NCBI GenBank assembly: GCA_022316685.1
Contig: JAKJHU010000030.1
Coordinates: 10,292,360-10,356,359, forward strand
Reading direction: 5' to 3'
Length of the DNA: 64,000 nt
DNA from: Progne subis subis
Lineage: Eukaryota > Chordata > Aves > Passeriformes > Hirundinidae
Shown: positions 1 to 13,527 of the stretch, in pieces
How positions within the stretch are numbered: the stretch's first letter is position 1
Layout: each line of letters begins with the position of its first letter
The notes under the pieces: generated by a model
Seen by the model: the letters and a program-made list of their open reading frames with translations, nothing else
The model's database searches: none
What the model was told of the DNA's origin: nothing
Translations under genes and position numbers: made by a program

Positions 1-236
1 CCATGACCAAAACCCAACTTCTTTAAAATAGACAAATTGTTATTTTTTTCTCCCAAGTGCCATACTACATGTCCTTTCAAGTCTCACAAAGTATAAGAAA
101 GGAGAAGCACTAAAGAATGCATCAGGTTTGGAAAAAACCCACAATCCAGGGAACACGTGCCTATTTGTCTTGGTTTTGAAAGACAGTTGTCTGCCAAGGA
201 AAGCTAGAGCCTCCCTTGGAATGGAGAATATAAATC

Positions 237-242
237 CCCTTC
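237..242. repeat. Target-site duplication, left copy (CCCTTC)
   Basis: Identical to 590-595; the pair brackets the solo LTR at 243-589. A 6-bp duplication is typical of several retroviral classes. Confidence 0.75.
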
Positions 243-589
243 TGTTGTGTTCCTCTGAGGAATGTTTTTTCCCCTCAGAGTCCCCCTGAAACCTGTGCTA
301 TGTAGTTCAACCCTTTTTCCCTACCATACCTACTCCTGACCCTATTGGCTCAGGGCCAATATCTTTCCTTGGCCCAAAACTAGATATACCCCTGTTTCTT
401 CCTGGTTCTCTCTCTCTCTCTTCTCAGGCTCCTGGAACATCACATCGAGAATAAAGCTTGGACTGGAGCTGGGGTGAGAGCCACTCTTTTGAAATCTCTA
501 TTCTTTCTCTCTGAAATATATTTCCCTAAAACCCCTGAATAACTGAGCTAGCAAGAGCCGGGGGGTGGCTAGAGGGAAGTATAGTTTCA
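243..589 (+). mobile_element. Nested solo LTR, plus orientation, with perfect 6-bp target duplication
   Basis: The element begins TGTTGTGTTCC at 243 and ends ATAGTTTCA at 589 (347 bp, TG...CA). It is flanked on both sides by CCCTTC (237-242 and 590-595), the target-site duplication. Removing the element plus one copy restores the host LTR at CCCTTCCCTCC. An AATAAA polyadenylation signal at 450-455, preceded by a pyrimidine-rich stretch and an AGATATACC TATA-like site near 382-390, fits the order of LTR regulatory parts and sets the orientation. No internal retroviral genes are attached, so it is a solo LTR left by recombination. It is younger than the LTR it interrupts. Confidence 0.8.
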
Positions 590-595
590 CCCTTC
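590..595. repeat. Target-site duplication, right copy (CCCTTC)
   Basis: Right partner of 237-242, directly after the terminal CA of the solo LTR. Confidence 0.75.
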
Positions 596-3404
596 CCTCC
601 AAATTATTATAATTTTGCAATTAGGGGCTTTCAGGCAAAGATATGGGAATAGGAGTAACAGTTCTTTACTAGGAATATTAAAAATAAAAAGGAAAATACA
701 AATGTAGTAGTACAAAAAATACAAGCAAGGAAGGAAACAAGGATCCTGGGAAAAACCCTGACAGGGTCAGGGATACAACCTGGCACCCTGTTGGTCAGGG
801 TTTTGGAAGCAGTCCAAATAAGCCCTCCTGGAGTAATAGATGTGGTTTTGTGGAGTAGAGATGGTCCCGTAGAAAGTCCAGTGGTGGTGAGATGGGTCTG
901 GTCTTCCTCCGGGAATCCAGTTGAAAAACTGGATCCCTTGTGTACTTCAGCCTCAGTTTCTATCCAGCTGGGAACAGTTGGCTCCTCCCTCACTGGGTGG
1001 AGCATCTCACAATGGGATGATGGAATGTGTCATGTCATTGGTGGGCCCTAATGGCCCATTATCAGAAGATGTCCCCCTGGAGGATGGAGGGGTGGTGGAA
1101 GAAATAAGAAACACTGCCCCACCTGGTTCAAATGGCTGGGCCATTATCAGGAGGCATCCTCCTCTTTCCCCCCTGGAGGAGCAAGAGGAGGACAAACATC
1201 TCCCAAAAAACCAGCCTCCAACAGATGAAATAAAATACACATTTCTAGGTTACATAATCCACTACAATATTATTTGCAGAAGAAGCTTAAACCATTTATA
1301 ATTCCTATCTATGATTATGGTAACCCAAATAGATCTTCTCTAGTTTTAATGTTAAGAAATTTTAGGTGAAATCCCTGCTCAGAATTTTTATTTCTGTGAA
1401 AATTTTTGTTCGGTTACACTTCTGGACCTTGACTGTGCCAGCATGACCTGGGTTACAGAGATGACAAATGACAAACAAATCACTTGAGGAACATGGCTAA
1501 CCCTGAAAAACCCTTTAGAAGGTTGTCAAATACAATTCTTTTAGCATAAGCAAAGGTGATCATGCAACAAGAGTTCTCTTTAATTCAAGTTTGTTTCCAA
1601 GTCATGATTAATAAAATTGATAGTAGTCCTGCTCAACAGACAGACACAGCACAATAGATGAAGAGGCTTCTCCTACTTCCTAGTCCTATGCATCAAGCAT
1701 CATTGTCCTGTGATAAGAAAAAAAATGTTGCTTTTGTGTGAAAACAAAATAAAGCTAACAAAATACAGCAACAGGATGCAAAAAACAGGCTTTCCAGGAC
1801 AAGAGGTGATTATAATAAATGCAGACATGTATAGTTTTGTTACTTATGAACTCTTGATCTCCATTCCATTTATAATAAGTTGTAAGCAGCTTCTTTAAAG
1901 AATAGTTAATCAACTTAATGAATGGCATTAATGTTATACCAAGTTGGGTGGGTCATGCTTTAATTTCTATGACTTAAAGAAAAAGAACAGTAATTAGCTC
2001 ACCTCCAGACATCAATTATTGTTAACAACTGTGAATAAATAAGATTAACCCAACCCATAAGCAATTTTGTAGTAACAGTCCTTAACATCATTTGCCTAAA
2101 CTAGATTATAAAAAGTAAGTTTTGTCCTTTATTCCCACATGTAAAACTTTCAGTTACACATTAAGTTTTTCTGCATATACTGCAGGTTTTAAATAACTTA
2201 GAGGTGAAGTCAAAGAAACTGCTCTAGCTACACACACAGTAGAATAGATTAGATATCTTCCACTCAAGATGATTCCATCTGTGAGAATAATTAGTACAGT
2301 TATACTGTAACTACTGCTATCACTAACTACCGCAGATAGTGCAAATAGGATTTTCTGTTTCACCCACAATAAACTAGATAGAAATAAATATACAGCCTCT
2401 GTCTTCAACAGATACACCTGTTGAAAGTTGACTTTATTTGCCATGTATAAAGATTCATTTTGAACTTTATAATTTTTGACAGAGAGGTCAGGGTTTGATG
2501 TCTAGAAAGAAGGATATATTTAGTGGATTTATGAACACCCCAAGACACATGCAGAATCATAACATGAATAGGGACTTCAGTGGTCAAAATAAATATAGAT
2601 CTTTGGCATAACTGCGTTTCAATGAATCTGCAAAAAACTAATTTTTATTTCAGTGCACAAGCAAAGAATTTTTAACATATACAAAAATAAGAATGATTGA
2701 TTCACTATGAAAAAAAATTATGAAAAAAATAAAACTAATAATGACAACTTCTGTGGAACAATATAAAAAGGAATATTTGCCTTGCATTTTTCTCCATTTT
2801 TGTTATATTTAAAGAACAAAGAATTTAAGCTGAATTCAGGAATAAGCAAGAAATGTGATATAACTTGGTTTTCATCCCCTTTCTTGTAAAGAGCTGAAGT
2901 ACAGGCAAAATACCTGTTTCTACTCTATGTATGCATTTATTATTTTTAACATACATTTAACTAACTGTTGGTGTGGTTTCTGTGTAGCAGAAGTTCCACA
3001 CAGTATAAACAGGATAATTAGACTATAACCATGCCATTATGGTTAACCACCCATACAATTCACATTAATATAATAGGGAGCTGTACAAATAAACCAAGGG
3101 CAAAAAGCCCTGTGGCCCTTTGGAGCACTGGGAAAGTACAAGTTTTTACTAGGAGATATTTTCTTGCTTTTGGTATTCTGTGAAAGCACTGAAATTTTAA
3201 TTATAGAAGCAAAGCTTTTTTTCCATGATACTGACTGCTGAATATTCTGACATAATTTTCTGTCCAAAAAAGAGTATAATTTGGTTAACTTAAATTGTGG
3301 TCATTTATTCCAAGTTAAATGCTAGGTTTTATCTTTGCCTTCAGGTAGACCTTGTGGGAAACTGTGCTGGAACCTGCCCAAATTTTAATGGCGTCCAGAC
3401 ACGT

Positions 3405-3405
<1 letters not shown>

Positions 3406-3484
<79 letters not shown>
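3406..3484. repeat. Compound microsatellite (CA)16 followed by about 48 A
   Basis: Sixteen CA units (3406-3437) run directly into an adenine homopolymer to 3484. On the CSMD3 transcript strand this is poly-U followed by (UG)n. It produces low-complexity reading frames with no coding meaning. Confidence 0.95.
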
Positions 3485-3487
<3 letters not shown>

Positions 3488-6400
3488 AGAAGCAAGGCAA
3501 ACAGAATACATGTGGCATGTCAGGTTATTTACTATTCATTTTTGTCTACTTTTTTTTCAGCTTTATCTGACTTTTTTTCTACTGAAATATCAAATACCAC
3601 TTCCTCATCCTACCTAAGGTTCATTGTATTGTCCTATCAAAGTGTCCATCTTTGTCATTGACTATTCTAAACAGAATTCATTCCTAGGCACTTCAAAAAG
3701 AGACTATCCCAGCTATGCATATCCAAAATAATCCATTTATCCAGGAAAAGAGATTGATTTATACACAGACTATATTTACATTTCTACCTTGCTATGGTAT
3801 TAGAAAGCTTTAGTTGATGCATTTCATTTACTCCTCCAAGTCCTTCATGTGATATAAAGCACTCTGCTAGTGTTACTGATAGGAAGGGCAGATAAAGCTC
3901 AAAGCCTGCTTTTCACAGAAATAGAAGTTGGGCAAGAACAAACTGGTGAGAGGTGTGAGTATTGCAATGAACTTTGCATGTAAGAATATGCTTTTTCATT
4001 TTTGTACATATGTCAAATAGAAGCATGAGAAAAAACTGCAATTAAGAAAGAAGTTGGTATAATAAAGATTTTAAAGACTACTCCTAGCTCCCTCTCGTGT
4101 CTCTTTTAAAAGACCACTTCTTTTGGTGTTTGTCATCTTGAGCAAGTGTTCCCAGATATAACAGAACATCTGCCATCCACACAAGTAGATTATAGAATTA
4201 AAAATACAAGATTCTGCTCTGGAGCTGAAGGCCTGGGACTCTTGTCACTTGAAACTTCAAAGAGTCTGAACAGTTTCTCCTTCACAATTTTAAAAGTATT
4301 TTATAAATTTTGCTGGTCTTATTACGTTGCAGGCAATAGAAATGCTGATGGAAAGCATTTTTAATTCAATGCTTTTTTTCAACAGTTCACAGCAGAGAAG
4401 TGACCAAGAATCATCAAGATTTTCTATGACAGACATGCTGCAGTTATGGACCCTTTAGACATTATTTTTAAAATATCATTGTTTCTAAGATGAAATCCTA
4501 CAGTGTCCTTGGTCTCTCCTGATCTTTTACAGACATGACATAAGGGTGAGAGTGACTGTACAGATATTGAGTCATTTTGTTTTTCCAAGTCTTACCAATC
4601 TTTTAAACTCAATAGTGAGCCTTTCACACAGGTTTTAGTGATTATTTAATTTTCTCATTTTTAACATTTCATTTGCCAGTACAGCCAAATTTTATTTGTT
4701 CACTTTTGCTTTTCCTTTTTATTCACTAAATTCCAGGAGAGGAAAATTCAATTAAAATAGATAAACACATTAAAGAGAACATACGAAGGGTTAATTGAAT
4801 TTTGTAAGAATTGATTGTAGTAAATGTAGAATGCAGTAAGCATTTCATTTGAAAAAATGTACTTTATTAAAGTTTACTTTCATTAGCTGATAAAAAACTG
4901 CTTCAACATTGAAAGCTTAATTGAATACCTACAAAGACAATGGAAGAACAATTTCTATCACCATGGTGAAATTCTCTAAAAAAAAGATTATTTCATTTAA
5001 ACTAAAACATATACAAATATGTGTCCATTAACTATTTGAATAGAATACTATGCTCTTGATTACAAATATTTAAATACTGCATTTATAGCAGAATTAAAAT
5101 TCAATAGTGCTTATGTTCTTGGAATAACTTTATATGATATAGTAGCATTTAGGAGTTTTTTTCTCCCCAGTTTGCTGGCTGAAGACATCACGACATGATG
5201 AACAATGTTGATAACAAAAGTAGGAGAGAAAGTTACGGTGCACTGGGTAGAAGTGCTGGCACATGTTTCCTTGCTGGTAGCAGTTTAGCAATCTCAGGAT
5301 AAAGGTAAATCCTGAACAGTGATGAGCACTGACTCAATCCATGTCGCACTGCTATTGAGTCGCAGTCTCCAGTAACATCCTACGAGACCCTGCACTGGTC
5401 TGCAGGAAGGGACACTAAGGTTTGTTTAGTTGAACGTTACTCCCAAATTGCAAATTGTATCTTATGATGGCTAATTGAACCATGCCTTTACTTGTTTTCT
5501 TTTACTTTTCTATAAAATTACAGTGAGCTCCTTTATGTAGAGAATAATAAAAACATCAGGAGACATTTGTATTGATGAACAGTTCTTTAGCAAGGTGCTG
5601 GTTAGAGTTCTGGGGATGAGAAAAACCTTCAAGTTCATTACTGTTTTGCTGACTTTAAAGGGCTTTTAAACTTAAAACTTCAATGGGAATCCCCACCCAG
5701 CCTCCCCCTACTCAGAAATCATACCAGTAAGGCTGTATGGGAAATAGGAACAAGTCTACTAACCCAGATCTTTTCTTTTTTCACTGTAAGGCCTGGGATT
5801 CCATACAAACCCTGAATCTTGTCTTGTTCTTGCTATGAGAAACCAGGGTATTTAAAGTGGTACTTAGCTTTTTTTAATGAAGGAAAAATACATTAATATA
5901 AACATATATAATAGTATCAAACTTTCATTTCAGTAATGTGAACCATACAGGAAAGAACCATAATCAATAGACTTGACTTTATTACTTTATCGTCATCTCT
6001 CTCTTACTATGATTTATCATGCTGTATATAATCTCTCATTTTTCTTTGTTAATATAATACCCAATAAGACCACATTTTAAAATGTTTCTGGTTTAAGGAA
6101 TTTTATTTAAGTTGGGCAAGAAGATTTTTTTTTCAATGTAATTGTGGTTTTTTACTGTGCTACAAAAATATTTTCATGTCACAGAGTATTTTCTTACTAG
6201 GCTTATCTAAATGTTTGAAATATATGAAGAATTTAGTTCTTCTGTTTTAATAATATTCAGATCATATGAATTAATGTTATCCTGTCAGATATTTAACTGC
6301 ATATTTTTAAAATTATTAGAGTTCTTCACAACTCAGAAGAACAGACTCAAAAACAAATTGTGCAAAAAATAATATTATTAATACCGAATTTTTGGATGAG

Positions 6401-8124
6401 AAAAAAATTTCCCTCCTTTAAAAAAAAGCTGGAAAAAGAATATATGAAAACTAGTATATAACTGGGTTATGCAAGTTTACTGAGAAAGAAAGTGAGCTTC
6501 TTTGAATAATCACCTGGAATAAAAGAGATTGAAGTGCCTGATGAAATATGTACCTAATTGTCCATACAAGTGGAACAGCTGCAGTAATCTACACTGAGAG
6601 ATAACCACTACAGATTATCTGTTAATTAACAGGTTCACGGAGTCTAGACCTTGAATAAGTGCCCATTTCAAATTTAGCTGAATTTACAAGGAAGGTGGCA
6701 ATTTAAATTGAGATCTTTTATTTGAGGAGTTTTCTAAACAATATGAAAAATTCCCAACCTGCTGACAAGTATCTTTTTCAGATTATGAAGCTATTTGTCT
6801 ACTGCATCTGATTCTTCTGTATGAGAAATTATTTTGACTTTTACATATGTTACTGTAAGATTGAGCCTTATTGGGAAAATGGGTTACTCATCTAAGAGTA
6901 AAAATTCCTCATTTTCTGTTTAACATTTCAACAAATCAACTGAAGATTTTTATTTTTTTTTTTTCCCCTACAATCTGTAGATTTTTTTCATTCCTACTAT
7001 CTTTTCAATACACTTTCAGGTTCATAACAATCCAATCATCTTTCTTGAATTTCTCAGTTTTTCTGTGTCTCAATCTCAGAAGTCTCAGTTCAATGACAAT
7101 TCATTGTCTCCGTAACTGAGGCTCTTTGACAAGGCCAGATATTGATTGTTTCCTTTTGTCATATTTCAATCTTTCTGACAACCTCTTAACTTTTCTGGTT
7201 CAGGCTGTGAAGCCATGCTCTTGCAAATTAGGTCTTTCTAATATTACAGTGGAATTTCTCATGATAGTACTATGAGTTACTGACATTTTTTCACTTGAAA
7301 TAAGTCAATGATGACTTAACTCTTAGTAAATGACAGAATGCCTCACCATTACTAAAGGAAATAAACAAACAAACAAGGAAAAAGAGAAAATAAAAATGTT
7401 AATATCAAAAAATGTTTACTTTTAGGACTATATGATTATATATACTAATATTGCTTTTTTAAAAACTTTTTAAATCACTTCAATTTACAAAACAAGTCAC
7501 AGACAAATAAGTTCTGCTAATAAGCTCTCAATGCTTTGTTGAGGTAGATGAATTCTTCTTGAAAAGTTAAAAGAATTAGCCATCTAATTAAAGAGCTAAT
7601 GTGCCCCAGGGTAGAGATACTAGTGTTTAAACAGAAAAAGACACAAATCCTTATTGATAGTGATAACCACCTAGCCACATTTAATTTTTTTCAGAGCTGG
7701 TAGTTGGCCAGAAAAACAAGCCAAAAATGTATGCAAATAATTTGCTGCATTGAGTTTATGCAGCTTTAATTATTGGAATTCAATTAATTTACTTTCTAAT
7801 GCTGGTCCAGGAGGAATGAACATTCAAAAGGTATTCTGTATTGGAAATGTAATTTAGACATTTAATCTAAGTTTATAAACTTATAGTGGAAATATACTCT
7901 CTCAGCCGTTTGTCTTATGTATTGTACAGTCTGTAACACATTCAACTTGCAAACCTTTCAGGGGTAAGAAATGTGTTTTACACAACTTTCAAATATAACA
8001 TGTAAATTGATTACGTTTTTAAAATATGCAAAATAGAATTCACTTAATTAATTTCACCAGATAACAAAGTGGTACAATTACATTTTGAAAAGAAAAGAAA
8101 GTCAATATCAATATCAATAACCAG

Positions 8125-8425
8125 TTTTGTTTGTGCTCAGTATCAGACGTCTACTGTCCCTGGTCCTGACACAAGCCTGGATGTCACACATGCTGGCTCA
8201 TGTTCAGCTGGCTGTTGACCAACATCCCCAAGTCCTTTTCCACCCAATAGCTTTCTGGACATTCTGTCCCAAACCTATAGTGGTGCAGGGGGTTGTTGTG
8301 AGCCAAGGGCAGGACCCAGTGTGGAGCCTCACAGGACTTGTGTCAGCCCATCAATCCAGCTTGCCCAGGTCTCTCTGTGGGGCCTTCTTACTATCAAGAT
8401 CCTCATGGTATCAGGTTTCTATTTT
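8125..8425 (-). mobile_element. CR1 LINE fragment, minus orientation, internal part
   Basis: The plus strand reads like the reverse complement of the distal CR1 body: CATGCTGGCTCATGTTCAGC, then CATCCCCAAGTCCTTTTCC, then a stretch ending near GCCCAGGTCTCTCTGTGG. This is the order seen in avian CR1 copies. The CR1 3' tail is absent and the copy is diverged, so it is a dead internal fragment. The 106-codon plus frame across it is antisense noise. Confidence 0.75.
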
Positions 8426-8780
8426 GGCTCTCAAAATTCAGAGATAATTCTTTCCAAAAAATCAGTGGAAAAAAAAAAAAAAATTCCTTTTCAGAGGATG
8501 ATTTAAAGTCCAAAAAAAGATTCTGTGAGATAAACTAAATTTAGTATTGTAAACATTTCCATTATGTCTTACAAGCTGTTTTGAAGGTAGAAGTCATCTG
8601 GTTACAAATGTTAAGATTATTGCCCTGTGGAACTTGACTTGATGGTATTTTTGACTTGTCAATTCAGAAATATAAGGAATGAATAATGTAGTAAAGATTA
8701 ACAGAGCATATCTGCTTATTTAAAGATTTCAAGATATGTAGTAAAACTGCAGGATCGGCACACCTGCAGCTATCACAGTT

Positions 8781-8805
8781 AAAAAAAAAAAAAAAAAAAA
8801 AAAAA
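8781..8805. repeat. Poly-A tract (25 nt)
   Basis: Pure adenine homopolymer. There is no SINE or processed-transcript body that I recognise upstream of it. Confidence 0.9.
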
Positions 8806-9105
8806 GACAACATATGTACACAAAGTAAAAATATCTTCAATAACCTGAGACAGATTAAATGCCAAGGCACTGAAGGCAGCAATAAACTTGATCAGTATCA
8901 ACTGGGACGTGCATTTCTACCCATAGGCCCAATACATGATATTGACATGTAAAGTGCATTGGAAGATTTGTGTAGTGAATCCTGACCACCTAAACCCTCA
9001 CACATTATAGAAGTTATAAACTGATGTAACAGTCTTTTAAAATGCCACCTACAAGAAGGGATTGAAGAAGAGAGCTATAGAAACAATGCCATTAAAATGA
9101 AATTT

Positions 9106-9160
9106 AAAAAAAAAAAAAAAAAAAACACCCACAAAAAAACCACCACCACCACCACCAAAA
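9106..9160. repeat. A-rich tract followed by (CAC)n
   Basis: Twenty adenines (9106-9125), a short C/A mix, then five to six CAC units (9140-9156). Confidence 0.85.
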
Positions 9161-10747
9161 GACCTCCTAAGAAAGGAAACCAAAAAGGAGACTTCCAGAA
9201 AATAGGGCAGTATACTTTTTACTATATTTTGCATTATTGCCGTAAGTAGTGAAGACTGATGCATATCATGATTTTCATGGACAGTTCAGAACATTCTGTC
9301 TATCAAATAAATAAATTTGATTTAAGATCTAAAATACAGAGACAGAAGAAGAGAAAAGAAGTCCATCTCTTAGAAGTGAGCAGTGAAAGTATACTCTGAA
9401 ATATCTCACATGTAAAAGCCAAACTTAAAACCAAAAGCGTTCTGGATGAGAGGTTTGAAAAGGTATCTCAGTCTCAAGGGAAATTGAAACTGTTCAGAAG
9501 GAAAATCAGTATTAAGAGTTCAAATCCTTATGTTTCTCTTTTGTAACTATTTTCAATATATAATACATATTTAATCTTTGGGACTTTATTATTTTCATTT
9601 TTAGTCTATCATTTCAAGTCTGTGTAGTGATTAAACTGGATTCAAGTGAATATAACAGACATGCTGTGTAATCCTGTCATGAAAGACCCAAAACCAAACA
9701 TGACAAACTTGCTTCTTGGAGCCTTTGCAACTCAAAACAAACTTGGGAATCCAAAACAGTGATGTATTTTCTTCTAAGCACCAAGCATCAGTTTTGTGTG
9801 AGTAAATCTGTCAGCAGGCTTTAAGCATTGAAATGCAGATAATTAGTGAGACAATTTACAACTCTCATATAACCTCCTATTGTCACTCTGCATTACATGT
9901 TACATCAAGATGCAGTTTGATAAATGTTTTAAATGAAAGTAAACGTTCTGTTGTCAATAGAGCTATGTTTTCTTACCACATCAGTTGTGTGTTATCTCAT
10001 CTATGACTTTGATTGCTTGGGTCCTTATTGGTATTTTTGAGCCATACAGCAGGTAGGACCAGAGAAAAGGATGAGGGAATAATACAGATGCAACAAAATT
10101 TGTTTTCATCCTTATTATTTCCCTGATGTTGCTCCCTAAATAGCTTGGCGAGTGCTGAGCAGAGAGGAAGAAAGGAACATAACAGGAATCAGATGAAATC
10201 TGTAGGACCTCAAAACTAATAGTTGTTAAATAAATAGATGTTAAATAATCAAACTAAAATAATTTTCTTTTCACTGCTTTTTTAATTCCTCTTCCTGCTC
10301 TCTAGTTCTGATTTAATCTCACCAAGTTGATGGTAACCCCCCTGAAAAATTCTTTAGTACTGCACTTATTTGTTTTGATCCATTGATCAAAATTGAAATG
10401 TGCTGCCCACCAACACTAATGTGAGGAACTCATAAGAGTCTTCTTATCACTTTGCAGTTATAATTAAATCTATTTCATCAATGCTTAGGTTCTTTATATT
10501 AATCTTTCAAGAATTTCTTCTTTTGATTTCTTTTCCAATTAACTCTTTGGTTTTGAGAAATTTTTCCTGGTTTTATTAAATGCTATTTTATGCTGCACTT
10601 AAGAGGTTTCCTATGAATAGTAAATAAATAAATACATTTAAATTATAAAGAAGTGACTCAAACTGTGGGTTTAGATTGGATTTTATGAAAAACAGCATGG
10701 TGCTCTTTGTCAGTCATAGACTTGATTCTGGTATGAGCCATTCACTT

Positions 10748-10812
10748 AAGAGTTGGACTCAATAGTCCTTGTGGGTCCTTTTCAACCCAGAGTAGTCTGT
10801 GATTCTGTGAAA
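10748..10812 (+). mobile_element. CR1 LINE 3'-end fragment, plus orientation
   Basis: AGTTGGACTCAATAGTCCTT, CTTTTCAACCCAGA and the terminal CTGTGATTCTGTGA form the hallmark end of avian CR1 elements, which lack poly-A and end in short ATTCTGTGA-like repeats. It abuts a second CR1 fragment at 10813. Confidence 0.8.
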
Positions 10813-10985
10813 AAATTCTTTGCTGTGACAGTGGTGAGTCACTGGAACAGGCTGACCAAAGAAGTTGTGAATGCCACATCCCTGGAAGTGTTTAAGGCCA
10901 GTTTGGATAGAGCTCTGACAAACCTAGCCTAATGGAAGGTGTCCCTGCCCATGGCTGGGGATTGGAACTAGATGAGGAATCTGTA
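10813..10985 (+). mobile_element. Second CR1 LINE fragment, plus orientation, lacking its 3' tail
   Basis: The CR1 3'-region order is visible: GGTGAGTCACTGGAACAGGC, then CCACATCCCTGGAAGTGTTT, GGCCAGTTTGGATAGAGCTC, GGAAGGTGTCCCTGCCCATG, and GATTGGAACTAGATGA. Similarity ends near 10985, just before the usual tail. A frame starting near 10932 lies in this element and is not a gene. Confidence 0.85.
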
Positions 10986-13398
10986 TTTCATTGCATCTCA
11001 ACAATATTTGAAGCTAGAATGTATTTTAGGGGTGACAGTAGCAGAATTGTGAGTGGAAGAAGAATTTTTTTTCCAAATGAAGATGCTGTATGCCCAGAAT
11101 TACACATTCCTATTTCTTGCAGTATGAGCTCTTGTGTCAAGTACAGAACAAGAGCAATGATATCCTGTAATTAAAGATGACACAGCACGTTGTTATTTAA
11201 CAACAATACTTGCCTATAAACATCTTATTCTTGTCATCTGTCTACTTACTATTAACTAGTAATCTGGAGTGACAGAGTGCTGAGAAGAATAAGCATTTAG
11301 CACAGACTTTTATTTCTACATCATCAGTTCAGACCTGGACTTCATCTTGAGAAACCATCATTTAGAAGCATTTTCTTACCCTGTGATTTCAAATAATTTC
11401 CCACAGGATGCATATTTCATCACAAAACCTGGCCTACAACTGGCACTAAGTGCATCAGTGTTGATTGTATCTTTAGAGAGACTGGGAATTGAATGCAGCA
11501 AGTGGCAATGGTACCTGGTCCTAAAAGAACTAAGAACACATAACTTAGAAGCACACTGACAGAAGTGTAAGGGTAGAACAACATTAATGCTAAATTTTTA
11601 AAAAATCTTTTGTGTTCCTAATTTTATATTATGTCTTCTTTCATTATGCAAAAATATATATAAGGATGACTCCTACTTTTTTTATATGAAAGCAGTAGGG
11701 TTGTTTTCTGATGTCAAGTTTTTCCATTTACTCAATACACACTTCAGATGTATACTATTTTTTAGCAGGGGAACTGCAGATGTAAAATTAATAACAAAAG
11801 GAAAGAAGGTATAAAAACTCTGCATCAAAACTTCAGCTGATATTTTAATGGGCTTTCTTTTAATTATTCCATTGGTATTATTTTCCAAAAATTGTTTTTA
11901 AATGTCACATTCTACGTGTACTACTATTTTTTTATATGCAATCTTCTAGGATTTTAAATAAAAAACTATCAAAAATTAATCACAAATTAATCTATTTATC
12001 CAAAGTCAAGAATTCATCATGATTTCTTTTAGAATAAATAGAATAAATATCTGGTTTAAAAAATAGGTTAACTTTGAAATTTTAGAAAGAAGTTTTAATT
12101 TTTTTTCATTGTTTCTTGATCTTTCCAAATGCATCTATAGTATTTATCATAGATAAGCAGCTTAGCCAAACAATTTTTAGCAGTAACATGCCACTGGTGG
12201 TCCATGAAGTGTTAGTGGCCTATTGTCACCTGGAAAAGGAATTACATTTCTTTATGGTGTTCAGGTATTCAAAGAAGAATGGCTCTTCCAGAGGAAAGAT
12301 TAATATTTACTTTTATTTATTTATTTCATCTCTATATATAAATGTAACTTAATTATAAGTTACTTTCAATCATTTAAACCCTTTTTTTTTTTTCACATTG
12401 TAAGGCATTTGATGGACCATCTAGTTCACTAGATTATTATCCATCCATCTCAAAGCTCTCAACATTTGCACTGAGTTTTACTCACAAGGCCTCATAGGCT
12501 ATTGAGAAAGTCTCTGCTAAGAGCTGATCAAAAAAGTAAATCTCTTTCAAAATACACTTCTAAGAAATTTCATTTTATTTTACGAGGCAGAGAATTCCAG
12601 TATTTAGTAAGCAATTGCTTTTCTCTTCATGTAAAAATAAAACTCTTGTCATAATCACCATTAAATGTTTATACTGGTATTGCTCAGGATGATGTTAGTG
12701 ACTGACATAACTGGATGCTTCAAGTTCACCTATTTCTAAGTATTTTACACATCACATAATTTTTTGCTCAACAGTATGACTATATTTTATAGATCTAAGT
12801 GTCCAAATATGAACTATAAATTTAACTCAAGTGAAAAACTTGCAAATTTTGAAAATGTGTTAAGATGAGAAAATGAGGGGTTTTTTTAGTTTACAGTTCT
12901 GTATAATTCTGTATTATGTTCTCTTCATAAATAAATTTCTCCATCTGCAGATTTCCTGTCTTTTGAAGAGTTTTTAAGATTGCACGCTGACATACTGAAC
13001 CTTTTCTTGTAGATCTCTATATTTTGATATTGCTACAAAAATTCTGTCAAAGCTACCACAAATCAAAGCCAAATTGTTATCAAAAAGCAAATGCAGATTG
13101 AAGGATTAAGCCATGTAGTTCTAAATGTGTAAGTGGTACTTGTCAGTAGTTTCTTTTTTATTAATTCTATGGATATTTCAAAGTCTGCTATTGTGGATTA
13201 CTATTTCAAAGTTTCATTGAGCTGTAACTTAAAATTTGAAGGAAGCACCTGCTTATAAACATGGAGCTGCATTTAATTAGGTACTTTAATGAGCAGTATA
13301 TACTGGTTCCTGCAGAATACTGTTTCAGCTATATTGGATTACAATTATCACTGCTTGTCTAGACACGGGATCAAAATGTGAATCTTAGATTACCTTAG

Positions 13399-13527
13399 TT
13401 GTTTGGGTTTTTTTGTGGTTTGTTTGGTTGTGGGTTTGTTTTTTTGTTGGTTTTTTTGTTTTGTTTTGGTTTTTTTTGGGGGGTGTGTGTGTGTGTGTGT
13501 TTGTTTGTTTGCTTGTTTGTTTGTTTA
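13399..13527. repeat. G/T-only low-complexity tract with (GT)n core
   Basis: The plus strand is almost entirely G and T, with an alternating GT core at 13484-13500 and TTTG units at the end. On the gene's transcript strand it is C/A-rich. Confidence 0.9.

Larger units (their letters stand above)
166..1254 (-). mobile_element. LTR retrotransposon LTR, minus orientation, interrupted by a younger LTR
   Basis: On the plus strand the element starts TGTCTTGGTTTTGAAAGACA at 166 and appears to end ...GGTTACA at 1254, giving TGT...ACA termini. Without the insertion at 243-589 and one copy of its target duplication it is about 735 bp. The end matching AAACCAAGACA on the minus strand and the AGTTCTTTACTAGGA block (about 659-673) recur in diverged form at 17805-18490, so both belong to one family, which I take to be a songbird endogenous retrovirus LTR. 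I found no convincing target-site duplication at the outer ends, so the right boundary is provisional. Open frames of 77-126 codons here lie inside the LTR and have no recognisable domain. Confidence 0.6.
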
